The notes beneath the pieces were generated by a model that was not told the origin of the DNA, did not search any database, and saw nothing but the letters and a program-made list of their open reading frames with translations. Of a stretch of 64,000 bases of DNA, positions 46,981-58,700 are shown piece after piece. Where the stretch lies: assembly GCF_002775205.1 (NCBI RefSeq), contig NC_036460.1:23268751-23332750 (forward strand), written 5' to 3'. Positions within the stretch are counted from its first letter, which is position 1. Each line of letters opens with the position of its first letter. This DNA is from Xiphophorus maculatus. Taxonomy: Eukaryota; Chordata; Actinopteri; Cyprinodontiformes; Poeciliidae. The translations under genes were made by a program, and so were the position numbers.

Positions 46981-47460
46981 ATGAAGAAAGGGGTCCATGA
47001 GGAAGCAGTGCTCAAGCCAGTTCTTAGCTACAGCAAACCAGAACATTACGAGACGATGGCCAGAGAATCAAGCACCATGCCATCCTACAGTAGACTGGCC
47101 ACTATTACAGGAAGGTTGCCGTTCAAAGAACAACTTCAAGGCTTTGGACTGGGAGGGCCGTGAAGAAATTGGATTATGCTAAAGAAGAACTCCTGTCACC
47201 ACCTGATGGATTAAAATGGAAAAGGATCATGATTACGGATAAAGCGTCATGATGCTTATGCTTTTTGCTTTGCTCTGCTGAACAGCCAGAATTTTTTTTT
47301 TTTTTGTTTGAGGCCTTCTGTCTCAGCCCATCTTCCCTAAAGAACCATCCCACATCCTGAAGAACCGACAGTTCATCCAGCGAAGGTTCCTGTAGAAGAA
47401 TCAGAGCGATCCAAGTTTTCTTCGACATTCATCACCTCATGGGGGAAATCAAAACTCCAA
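46981..47460 (+). other. unidentified tail of the retroviral interior
   Basis: Two short overlapping frames (46981-47163 and 46997-47182) and a later T-rich region. No envelope hallmark (signal peptide, furin site, fusion peptide or membrane anchor) was seen. It may be scrambled pol, envelope or accessory sequence. Confidence 0.4.
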
Positions 47461-47476
47461 GGAGGGGGTGTCAAGA
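47461..47476 (+). repeat. duplicated polypurine-tract/LTR-edge motif
   Basis: GGAGGGGGTGTCAAGA here is repeated exactly at 47637-47652, where it spans the true polypurine tract and the first bases of the 3' LTR. The copies are 176 bases apart. Between them lies a short acidic frame ending in a stop near 47576. Confidence 0.85.
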
Positions 47477-47636
47477 GAAGTGGAGTTTTGATGACTACAC
47501 TGAGCCCTCTGTGACAACTGAGGATGAAGAATCTGCATCTTCACATCCCAGACGAACATCTTCTCTTTCCAGGGGATGAGGACGGCGAACTGCAGGAGGG
47601 TGATGGACTCCCAGCATGTGAAAGGTCTGACCTCGT

Positions 47637-47644
47637 GGAGGGGG
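47637..47644 (+). other. polypurine tract
   Basis: GGAGGGGG immediately precedes the TG of the 3' LTR and would prime plus-strand synthesis. Confidence 0.85.
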
Positions 47645-49957
47645 TGTCAAGAAAATCCGAGCTCATCCCACTTCCCCATGCTGGAGATTTTAGTTTAACA
47701 GTAATAATAAATAAAGTTATCTTTAAAATGAATCACTCAAGTGACATCAAGGCCCAACAGTAGACTTAAGTGTCAATAAAGTTAGTTTAACAGTAATAAT
47801 AAATAAAGTTATCTTTAAAATGAATCACTCAAGTGATATCTAGGCCCAACAGTAGACTTAAGTGTCAATAAAATAAATCTGGTTGTGTGTGTTGTTTTTG
47901 TCTCATGCAAACTTTGCTTTAATTTTACTTTTTTCTATCTAATCATAAGAAATCATAGTCAGTCAGAGAGAGTCATTAAACAGGAAAAGCAGGTTTCCTG
48001 GAAAAAGAGGAAGTAAGTTTCCAGCCTGCAGATTTATAAAAATAGCTGAGACTATTCTTTATTTCAAAGGTAAAGTTTTAAAGAATGAAATCTAAACATT
48101 TTTGAGTAATTGGATAAGATTCAAAGTAAAATACTTATATTAATATTGGTTTACTTGTAATAATACTTACACTTACATTTGTGGGAACAGTTACAAGAAA
48201 AACAAGTAACTGTAACTTTGGCATCAAATAATTAGAATCATGTATTATCCTTGGTTTCTTTTCAGAAAAACATCTGTAATAACTCACATTAGGATTATAA
48301 TAAGTATAATTAATAAGTTATGGTTATAAAATCATAAATTAATGATAAATCAGAGAAGCTGAAGAAAATAAATGTGATATAAGTTATGGTTATAAAATTA
48401 TAAATGAATGCTAAATCAGAGAAGCTAAAGAAAATAAATGTGATATAAATGTGATTTTGACATTGAACTTGAAATGGTGTAAAAGGTGTAACTGCAATTA
48501 AACATCACTGATATGTTGGAGGTAGAGAGTAGGTGAAAGGTGAAAGGCAAGGAACTAACAGGAGAGCAGAGATGATCAACGCCTTATTTAGAGAGTAGGT
48601 GAAAGGTTGTGCAGGCAATGGACATAGGAGGTTGAGCAACTCTGAGACATTAGCACAGACATCAGGAAATGTCTGTAAGACAGTGATGGATATGAGATCA
48701 TCTGTCTAAGCAGTCAGAAACCCTATAAAAGGTGAGTGCAAAAGAGGAACCGTTCGTTGGATCCTCCGGGCAGCTTCGAGCCAAGATCGAGATGGACAAA
48801 GAACTCTGCAGCTGAAGAAGAGCCGGGGCCACGGAGCCGAAGACTGTCCGGCCATGGGGACCAACCCGTCAGCCCTACAACCTGTGGCTTCAAATCGCAC
48901 TTCTCTCATCGGCTGGGTTCAGACCCCAAAGACAAAGATGAAGACAAAGGCAAAGACAAAGAAGAAGAACTGGTGCCTTCCTTCCTGCCAGCACCAAGTC
49001 CTGTGTGACCTCACCATCCATGCGGAGAGGAGGCTCATCAGACCTACAGAGATTCCTGCCTTCGCTGATCAACATCTTCCTCCTGCTGCAACACCTTCTT
49101 CATCATCAGACCTGCGGAGATCCTGGCCTTCATCGATCGGCGTCTTCCTCCTGCTGCAACACCTTCTTCATCATCAGACCTGCGGAGATCCTGGCCTTCA
49201 TCGATCGGCGTCTTCCTCCTGCTGCAGCACCTTCTTCGTCGTCGTGCCAGGTCTGGGGTTCGAGGCGCCAGGCTCCGTCCGTCTCTCTCAAAGGTTCCTT
49301 TTTTAGTTTTCAGTGTCAGCAGTAGGGAAAGATAGACTAGATGATTGATTTTACTTATTTGATTATTTCTGCTACTGAATTAAGCTGTACTGACCCTTGC
49401 AAAAATGCCTTACTAATAAAATATTTAGCATAAAGAAAATCTAAAAGATGTTGTGGACATTCAGTTAATGAGTCACCTTAAAGTTCTTTGATGGTTGTAA
49501 AATAGCTGTGATGTTTGATTCTGGAGAGGAAAAAGTTTAAAATGTTTTTAAGTTGCTGGTAGCCCAAATTTAAAACGTCATCCTTGGGACTCGCCCGAGT
49601 CACTAAAACCTACCTGGTTCAATAACAAATGCAAGTTGTAAAATAAGAGAACGAGCGACCGTTAACAGGTGTGCTCTGTGAAACTAGTTGGCTGTAGGCT
49701 GCTCAGTCTGGCTAATTCACAGAGGGAAGAAGGGTGAGACACCTGGATGTAGGCCGTTAAAAATCAGGTGAATCGTTTCTCGAAACCAGCTTAAACAGAG
49801 TTTACTTCAGTTCTGGACAGGGTAAATCCCGGCAGATTTAGGAAACTCAATTAACCCGTTAGATGGAGAGCTGGTAGCACATCTCCCCTCTCAGAAGAGG
49901 AAGCAGAGAGTGAGACAGTAGAGACAGAAAGGAGGGGGGGGGTGTTGCGCAACAACA
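47645..49957 (+). repeat. 3' LTR of the endogenous retrovirus
   Basis: 2313 bases, TG...CA. It is nearly identical to the 5' LTR. Observed differences are two substitutions near 48623-48625, one near 48641, a 3-base gap near 48668 and one 68-base unit fewer. TATA is at 48724-48730 and AATAAA at 49415-49420. Confidence 0.93.
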
Positions 49958-49961
49958 ACAT

Positions 49962-51919
49962 TTATACACATACTTTGTCTATATGCTGAGCTTGGAACCA
50001 AAGTCAAATTAGTTTTTGATGCAATTTAGGCCGTCACAGCTGATTTTTGTGAAACCAACCAGTTTACTCAAACGCTACCAGCTCTGCCAAGGAAAATGGG
50101 TCAAACACTGAGCTAGAAATATGCTGGAAGCTTGGTGATGGCTACAGTCAAGAGACAGCCGGCAAAGGTTCAACTCACCAACTAGTAGTGGGAGTGAATG
50201 TGCACATGCCAATCTTTAAAGAAAATTCACTTCAGAAACAAATGTCAAACTTTAAACCCAATTATTAATTAAAAGTTATAAAGCATAAGGTGACTGTAAA
50301 CACTTAAATGTGCACAGTCACTGCAACTGTCTATATGACGACAGTGGAGCTCATGAAGAAGCAAACTGAATGTTTTTTTTAACAATATGTACAACATTTT
50401 AGGCATTTATCTGAAGTGAAACTATAAAATATTTGATAATTTTGTTGTGATTGCTCAACCTATGTCAAGACCTACTAGCTTAAATTTTATATCAGTTTCA
50501 ATTTTCCAAACTGATGGGTCAGTATAAATACAGCCGATTTTTCTAAACATTTAATATTTTATTTGCAAACAGAATGTCTATTAGCCGTCATCTTTAGGCT
50601 GCAGGAAACTGAATGCTGGTTACTGTCGTTCTGCAGACATACCAGAACCATAAGGGATGACAATTTAGAGAAGAGGATTAAAAACTGGCTCATAATGTGG
50701 ATGTATTTAAAATACACAAATTATATTTCCCTCAATATCATTAGAAACTAATAAAAGGCAGTTGCATGCAAGAAAAAAAAAAAGGTCTTAAACACAAAAT
50801 TTGAAGTAAAATCTGAAAAACAAAGCGTTGCATAGACATTTCAAATCACTTAAGTCTTTACTATAAACATGGATGCTCAAAAATTTAATATGCACCAACA
50901 TGGAACCCTTCTCTTTTGATTTACAGAGCTTAAAAAAAAAAAAAGAGAGACACTGTAATTCTGTTAGAAAGCATCTGACGTTTCCTGGTTTCCTGGCTGC
51001 TGTGGTGATTTGGTGAAGGTTAATGAAAAAAAAAAAATCAGACATCAGGCTGATGGGACACATAAAAATCAGGCTTCCAACTCATTGGTTTCTGAATATT
51101 TTGGACATTAATTATTAACATAAGTCTGTACAGTTTAAAGGAGATACAAAAGAATGTTACAGTGACTGCAAAACAAGATTAAGTCATCAATATTATCAAT
51201 ATTTTATATTAATACCAACAAGGCTGTTATTTTTTTTCCTCTGCGTTCAAGTCTAGAACATTAACCATTTTTAAAATTGAGTGTAGTAGTCATTGTCTGG
51301 CGGGCAGCGCGCCCCGCGGGGTCGTCCGTCGTGTCTCCAGTCACCACGTCTCGTCCTCCAGTGTGGCTCAGGACTTTCCCAGTTTCCTCCAGGACTACAC
51401 GCAAGTTTCTAGGCAAACCCGAAACACGGTGCTCACATGGAATGAAAAGAAGAAAAAAAGAATTCACAAGGAATCGACACAAAGAAAAGTTGCACTTGGC
51501 CTCTTTCTTCCCTGTTTAAAAAGTAAAATGGAGGAAAAACTGGCAACTGTTCCCCTTCCAACATCTAGCCGAACACATCGTCACCCTCCGGAAAGAAATC
51601 TTACAGAATACAGTACGTCACGTTTTGTATTACTTCACTTGAACTGCAAAACGAGAGGGCAGGGAAGGGTGGTGGAACAGAAATAAGAATTTACCAAGTC
51701 TACACTGAATAGGACTCTCTGCGGATCCACAAAGAGATCAGAGGGAACAGTTAAACTGCAACTTTTTTGTTTGTTTCTTTCTTTTTTTTTTTTCTTTTTT
51801 TTTCTGTAGCGGCGTCCATTAAACGGCTAAACGATCACTTCGCTCCCTGCACTAACTTCCACAAGTCCTCTTCGCCCCGGCGGTCGGAGCCACGGGAGAA
51901 GATAAGTGCGGGGTCGTGT
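49962..51919 (-). other. spacer and clptm1 3' UTR
   Basis: No coding sequence. The part adjacent to the clptm1 stop (51919 leftward) is its 3' UTR. An AATAAA-type string on the minus strand near 50553-50560 is one possible end, which would give a 3' UTR of about 1.3 kb. Confidence 0.45.
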
Positions 51920-52705
51920 TTAATCGTTCTTTTTCTCCCCCTCTGGTTTGTCTGTGACAGCGGGCGTGGTCTCTGCGGTGTTGTTCTGGGAGTGGTCCAC
52001 TCCGCTGGTGCCGAATTCATTCACTCTGTTGGGATCGACCCGGTAGATCCAGCGCTGGTAAAGGTAGATGAAGAACACCACGTCTGCAGGAGAGGAGTCA
52101 GAAGTTGGATGTGTCAGTGAATCAGTGCGGCTCAAAATTGGCAACACATTTCGGGAAGAAAAAACAAAACAAAAAAAATTTAACATAATACAACAAATAG
52201 TTGGAGTTTAGTTTTGAGGCTTTTCTGTTCTCATAAGTATAACCTTTAATATCCAAACTACCAAATAACTACCAAGTATTCATGCTCCATAAAAAGTTTT
52301 CCAAATTGTCACAACCTACAACCTAAACTGCAGTGGAGAATCTGCCAACAGAGCAACTATTAGTTGGACACGCCAAATATTTGAACTTTGAAAGTGGCAA
52401 GAAAAAAAATGTTAACAAAAAAATAAGCATAAGAAGTTAAGTTTGCCACCATGTGCCTTTTGTACAAAATGGTCACTGCAGTGGACAGCTGTCTAAAAGC
52501 CTCTTTCTTGTGCTTCTTGTGGATTTTTATGTTACAAATGCACACAGACCACTGAAGTGGACACCAGTGCATCATACAATACACCATCAACTACTGGCCA
52601 TCCACTGCAAGGGCAAGAACATTTTTGTTAAATCCAATATGGCAGACAAACAAAAAAGCATACTGACCAACCCAGGCCCTTCTTCAATTGTAGATGACTC
52701 TTTCA

Positions 52706-52776
<71 letters not shown>

Positions 52777-55700
52777 TCCTTGGTTGTGATTATTTTGTTT
52801 TGTTATAACCAAATAACACAACCAAAATAAAGTCGCAGCCATTCTCAACAAAATGTGATTGACCATAAAGTATTGTGAACATATTTGATAGGGATTCTTC
52901 AACTTAATGACAAACAGCTATAAATAGTTGTTCAAAGAAATTCAGATGTTTATTTTCTATTTTTCTTTTTCTGTGAACCTTCCTTAGTTTTAATCTGAGA
53001 ATTAAAATGTTTAGAAACATGTAAAACAAAATATATTTAAAATTACAATAAGCAAAATTCAAAATATTTAAATCCAAAAAACAATGCCCAAAAATACATC
53101 TGATTTTTAACATAAGGGCTGAATCAAGAATGCTTTCTTCAAAATTAAAAGAAAACAGCTTATAAGTAGCTACAATTAATTGCCACAAGGTGGAGTTGGA
53201 GGATTAACTACAGTAAAAGTTGAGACAGACATCTCAGCATTCTTGTAATCTGGACAGCAGGTCTGAATCATCGCTAAACTCCTTGAGCAAATATTTGCGA
53301 GCTCCATTTTTGGTTGATATTAAACAAAAGAATTTGAGCAAATCTTCCTCCAAACAAACAAAAAGCCTCTGGATTTACTGCCTCTAGTGTAAAAATCTAA
53401 AATGCATCAAACAAAAACAGCACGCTTCATGTTCAAGTCACATAACCCTCTCTGATTAACATAATTATCAGCTGGTGTAGATTATCAGTTAAATATTTTA
53501 GTAGAAGGCAACTGGACTTCTCTTGTTTCATGTTATTTCATCTCTCATTTGCCTTCAAGAAACAAGAGAAGTCCAGTTGTCTTCTTCTCAAGCACTTGGG
53601 AATTTGCATCAACAAAGGATTTACCGTCTCTAAGGCATCCTATCCTGTACATCATGGGCATCTTGATCACAAAGGCAAACAGGTCATCAATAAAGGTATT
53701 GAGAGCCTTGTAGGTGAGCATCCTCCACGGGAGGTGAGCTACAGACTTCATTTTGTAGTTGATGAATAGCTGCGGTGTCATTGTAATGAAACCTAAAAAG
53801 ACCAAAGCAGAGATAGAAAGCAGCTGGTTATACAATCAACTCAGTAAAGCAAGCAGGCAACTTGCCAGAGTGCAATTCGATGTCTAAAAATACACAAAGC
53901 CTTAACAGAGACTACAGGGAATATAGATGTGCAACTATGATGCAAGTATAAAAACCAGCAGGTGTGTTTGCAACCAGGTACAGTTTAAGGGATGCAGCAA
54001 ACCTGACAAAACATCCCATAAAACAATATAAGCACGCACAGGAATTTTAGTATATGCACAATAAGATCACCAGCAGATAAAGAAGCACTAAACATTTAGT
54101 AACAAAATAATAATCTTTTTGGGAAAATCTGTAACACAAAGATACAAAAAGGCAAATTTATAACAGCTTTCAACGTTTTGCTGTTGTAATCTGAATCAAT
54201 CAGCATAAAACTTTCAATCCAAGAGCTTATCCTGTTGATATTTCACATTTTACTGTATAAAAGAAAGTAAATGCAGGTATTGTTTTTTGGGGGGATTTCC
54301 ACTATTTCCATTTTTTTAAAAAAAGAAAAAAAAAGCCTTGATTCGACAGGTGGAACATTTCAAGCCTAAATTACTCTAAATCTAGATTTGTTTTTATTTA
54401 CATGGTCAGAGCTGAGATTATTGTAAATGTTCCATGCAGCAGAGAGCAAGCAGCAGAAAAAAAACATGTAATAAAGGGCATGAAACCATCAAATAAACTT
54501 ACCAAAGGTTAACAAGAAGCCATAAAGCATGCTGAGTACCCAGGAGTACCAGCCTTTGTGCTCTACGTACAATAAACTGTAGACGGCGTAGCAGCCGAAC
54601 AGAGGATAGAGCAGCCATGACAAGTACCTGAAGGCCATCTGTTAACACAACACAGAACGGAGGTCAACACAACTTTGTGCTACTTACATACACTGATGTT
54701 CATTGATGTTTTAGTGAAATACAATTCAATAAAAAAAATCTCAGACACCCTTAGAAGACCCGTTCAGGTCATTCATCAGGCATCAACATTCAGGGTTGCC
54801 AAAAGGAAACAACACTGCTGACTGATTCAACTTCATCAGCCCAGGTCAATTCAATTTAAAAAGTGAAACTCCTTTTAACGTTTGTTAACGATGATTATTA
54901 TTTCTGTTACTTGGGCAACATTTTCCTTCCACTTAACTTTTCAAAAAATATGCTTTGACACAACACACTGAATATAGCCAACCTTCTTTAGCAATAGCCA
55001 TTTTAAGCTTTCTGTCCCAGGTCCTTACTTGGAGAAGGCATCACTGACTATTTGCAAGACGACGCTGGTCAGCAATACCAACGTTCATAACGGGCCGTAG
55101 CGTCACATTTCTACCAGAGATCCCCTTCACTTAAATTTGGTTTTAATAATATTCCAGCTTTATTCTTATTTTTTTAACTATAAAAAATGTATCAAAGTAT
55201 TTACTTCATCTTTACACAAGTTTCCCTTTTTAAATTGAATTTACTGGAATAAACATGACTAGAGTGCTGCATCTTGAACATCATGCATACTTACGTCATC
55301 ATAGATTTTGGTTGAAGATTCCACATATGTTGATTTATCTTTGAATACCAATCTTGGAAGAATCCCTGCGATTTTGTTCTCTCGATCCAACTAGAGGGAG
55401 CAAAAAATAACAATCAGAACAGAAATTCACATAAATGTGGTAAAAAAAATTAAATAATGAGCCCAACCCCTACAATTTGCCCCTAGTGTCCTTTTTGAGG
55501 TTTTTATTTTCCAAAAGTCTTTTTTTTTCTCAATTTTTTATTATTATTATTTTTAATCTGTATGTCAGAAGGCCTGCTTGTACCCCCCAGCAATAATATT
55601 TAGCTAAATATAATAATTTAGCAAAATAAACTAGTCTGGCAGCCTTCAGTCTAATAATGACTCTCAGAGCCTCCATGTTGTTCAGGGATCTGTCCCTCTA

Positions 55701-58700
55701 ATGATCAAATTATGGGCAAGAATATTTTTCATACACTGGTTTGTGAATAAAAACGTAGGTCTGATGTTGACGTTAGAAGAACTGTTTCTATTTATATTTT
55801 CATAATTGTCCTCGCTATAGCCGGACAAAACCCGCCTCGCCCCTAAACACAGAAATGCTTCGGCTGCAGAGAAAACTTCTGACTGTAACTTAATCATCCT
55901 GCTAAATGTCCGGTTCGCTACAGGCAGTCTGACGTCAAGTCAAGATGATTCTTTAAACTTTTACAAAGTAAACTTTCTAATTAAATCCTAAATGTAAAAA
56001 ATCATTTTTCTCAGCTGAATGCACTAAATAAAATGTAATAACATTGTCATTCTCTATAAATGATGCTACAGGTTTAGATCTATGGTCTGTGGTACAATTA
56101 AACCATTTCTAGGGGCCCCTGAATGTCTGGAGGGCCCCTACCAGCAGCTACTGAGTTTTCTGAGATCACGATAACAAATTTTGCCAGACAATAAATTGTC
56201 AAGGAACTTTTTGCGATAAACGATAATATTGTTGTTTTGAGACAATTTTCAATATAATGGTAATAATAGAAGAAGAATATAAAAACACTTCCTTCAAAGA
56301 TCAATAAACTTTAAATTCTGATCAACATTTAAACGTTGGAACTGGAAGACATTTTAAATATCCAAAATAAATGAACAAAACGACAGAAATAACAAATAAA
56401 ATTAATTTTGAGCTCCCTGTAGACAAAATTGTCTTTCAAAAAAGGGATAGATGAGACCAGAGCACCAGACTGAAGACCCGTTTTAGTAGAAAGAGAGAAA
56501 AATGATAAGTCAAGCAAATGAAAATTATTGAGTTTGTTCTAGTTTATCATGCAATTAATTGATTTATTGTTTATTGTGACAGGCCTAGTAATATATACAC
56601 ATTTAATTTGGTTCTGACTTAATTTCTTCCCTAAAATATAGAAACTTTCCCTGATTTTACAGCAAAATGCACACATTGGTTAGTGTTTATTTACTTACCC
56701 TGACATCCATAACCTTGGTGATTTTCCACAGGTCAATTAGAAGACCGATGAAGACGCTGACTTGCACCACAAAGTTGGTTTCGTTGTCCAAAATGTACAG
56801 CAACACAACAAGAGACTGAAACACCCCAAATATGATGGAGCGCACAGACAGTCCTTCAAGAGATTGTCTGCTGTTCCAAAACTGGATATCTAATGGGAAG
56901 GAAAGAAAAGAAGCAGAGGATGATGAGGTGAAGCTCAGGTGGGAAACCACACTAAAACACATTTTATTTTTGATGAAAAATAAGAAGAAATATCTGCCTA
57001 CTCACCATTCTTAAAAGCAAGGAACTCAAAGATGCTGTGTACAATAGACACCACAATGGTGAGTCCCAGCAGGTACGGATTGGTTTCCAAAAGGGCAACC
57101 TATACAAGGAAAAACAACATTTTAATGTTAAAGCATACAAGTTAAAATGTTTTTCTCAAAAAAATTATTCACAGGGTTTATTTTACTAAGATAATAAAAT
57201 CACACTAAGACTAAGGAAGAGCCAAATCAGATCAAATTCTGAATAATTTTTAACAAACTGAAATATTCTTTAATACAGAAAGCAATAAAAAATATCTACT
57301 AATGTACAAATACAGCAAACCTTACTGAAACTCCTTTTTTAAATATTGTGAATACAAATTTATTCATCTTCTTTTTACCATCCTTCTTGTAATTTGAAAA
57401 TATTCCTGCTCTTACTCTCATCTTTATTAAAACAATGTTCACTATTATTTAGAACCTTGTTTCTTCTCTGATGTAACGTGTTAACAGTAAATTAATAGAT
57501 TACACTACTACAACCAAAAACAGGACAACTAACATGACATCACATTATTGTATTTAGCTGTGGGCGCTCACCTTGACGGAGTCTTGGTCTTCGTCAGATT
57601 GCTCGTACGTGTCCTCAGGTAGGAAGTTCCATGGCGAGCGAGCGTTTTGGGCAGCGTAGAGCTGCCAGCGCCACAGGGACAGCGGGCAGTAGGTGAGCCT
57701 CAGCGGGAGTTTGGTCAGCGTCTCATTGATGGGATAGTAGTCCTTCTGCAGGTTCCAGTAGTCATTGAAGTAAACTATGGGGTAGTAGTCGCCACTTACT
57801 GCGTCGAACTTAACATCTGGAATCAGACACAGAACAACGGGAATACCAGATGTAAAACCAAGCTAGAAATTCAGTTACAACTGAAACATTAAAAACAGGA
57901 GGTGAAACTCACATTGGTCTAGAGGGGGTGGGACAGAGCCTTTCACCCAGGCTGTGTGATCATCCACCATGTTAATGGTCAGGTTGGGGTGCCAGTGGGA
58001 GATAATCTCCACTGGACCGTGGCTCTCTGCCCGCTGTGAGGAAATATAGTTGAGACATTTCAGAGCAGCAACAGCCAACAACAAAAAATAGAAAAGCTAC
58101 TTAAGAAAAACAGACTAAAATTTAAATAAATTATCTTTTACTTGGGTTATCCAGTTTGTAGAACAAATGTGTTGATGCTCTTATGCTCATTTCATTTAGA
58201 TCAGAAAATATTTCTGGTGACTAAATTCTTTGGTCTCTTTTCTCTGTGTTCAACCTTTCCCAGGAATCTTTGCTACATTACATGTGATATGAAGCTATTA
58301 GACCAATTGGTACAGGTAAGCTCTGTTACAAATAAAAAAAAAAATTGGTTCTGTTAAATGTATCAAATTTTATTTTGAAAATATTTTCCCCTTCTTTTGC
58401 CCCCTGTTGAAATGGGGATGTTATATCTGACAAAAATGCAGGGGTTGGACAACATTTTAGCCTTAACTGTGATTTTTTTGTGTGCGTTCACCTTAATCAT
58501 CTCAGGATCTGCTTCCGTCTCTCCTGTGAGCAGATTCTTAGTTTTCAGAAACTTTCTTCTTTTGAATTTATTGAGCACTGAAAAAAAACAAAGCAGTGAT
58601 CAGTGGTTATTTAATTGCTATAAAAAAAAACCTGTTTGCGTATTCCTGGTCCTTACTTCTTGTTGAATGAACTGTTGCCAGTCTGCGGTACTGCCCCTTG

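Larger units (their letters stand above)
42741..49957 (+). mobile_element. internally deleted endogenous retrovirus with 2.3-kb LTRs
   Basis: Complete element flanked by a 4-base target duplication ACAT (42737-42740 and 49958-49961). The 5' LTR is 42741-45124 and the 3' LTR 47645-49957; both begin TGTCAAG and end CAACAACA. A tRNA-Lys primer-binding site follows the 5' LTR after two bases, and a purine tract precedes the 3' LTR. The internal part is only about 2.5 kb. It holds a 56-residue frame after the leader, an RNase H domain, a broken integrase and an unidentified tail. Recognisable capsid, protease, reverse-transcriptase polymerase and envelope regions are missing, so the copy is defective. 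The long LTRs and the RNase H pattern (TDSYYCAQAL, then W...NGF...K.KP...H) suggest a spumavirus/ERV-L-like class III lineage. That placement is inference. Confidence 0.93.

Noticed and set aside
57647-57892. Plus-strand frame over a clptm1 exon
   Set aside because: Antisense shadow of the coding exon 57572-57816.
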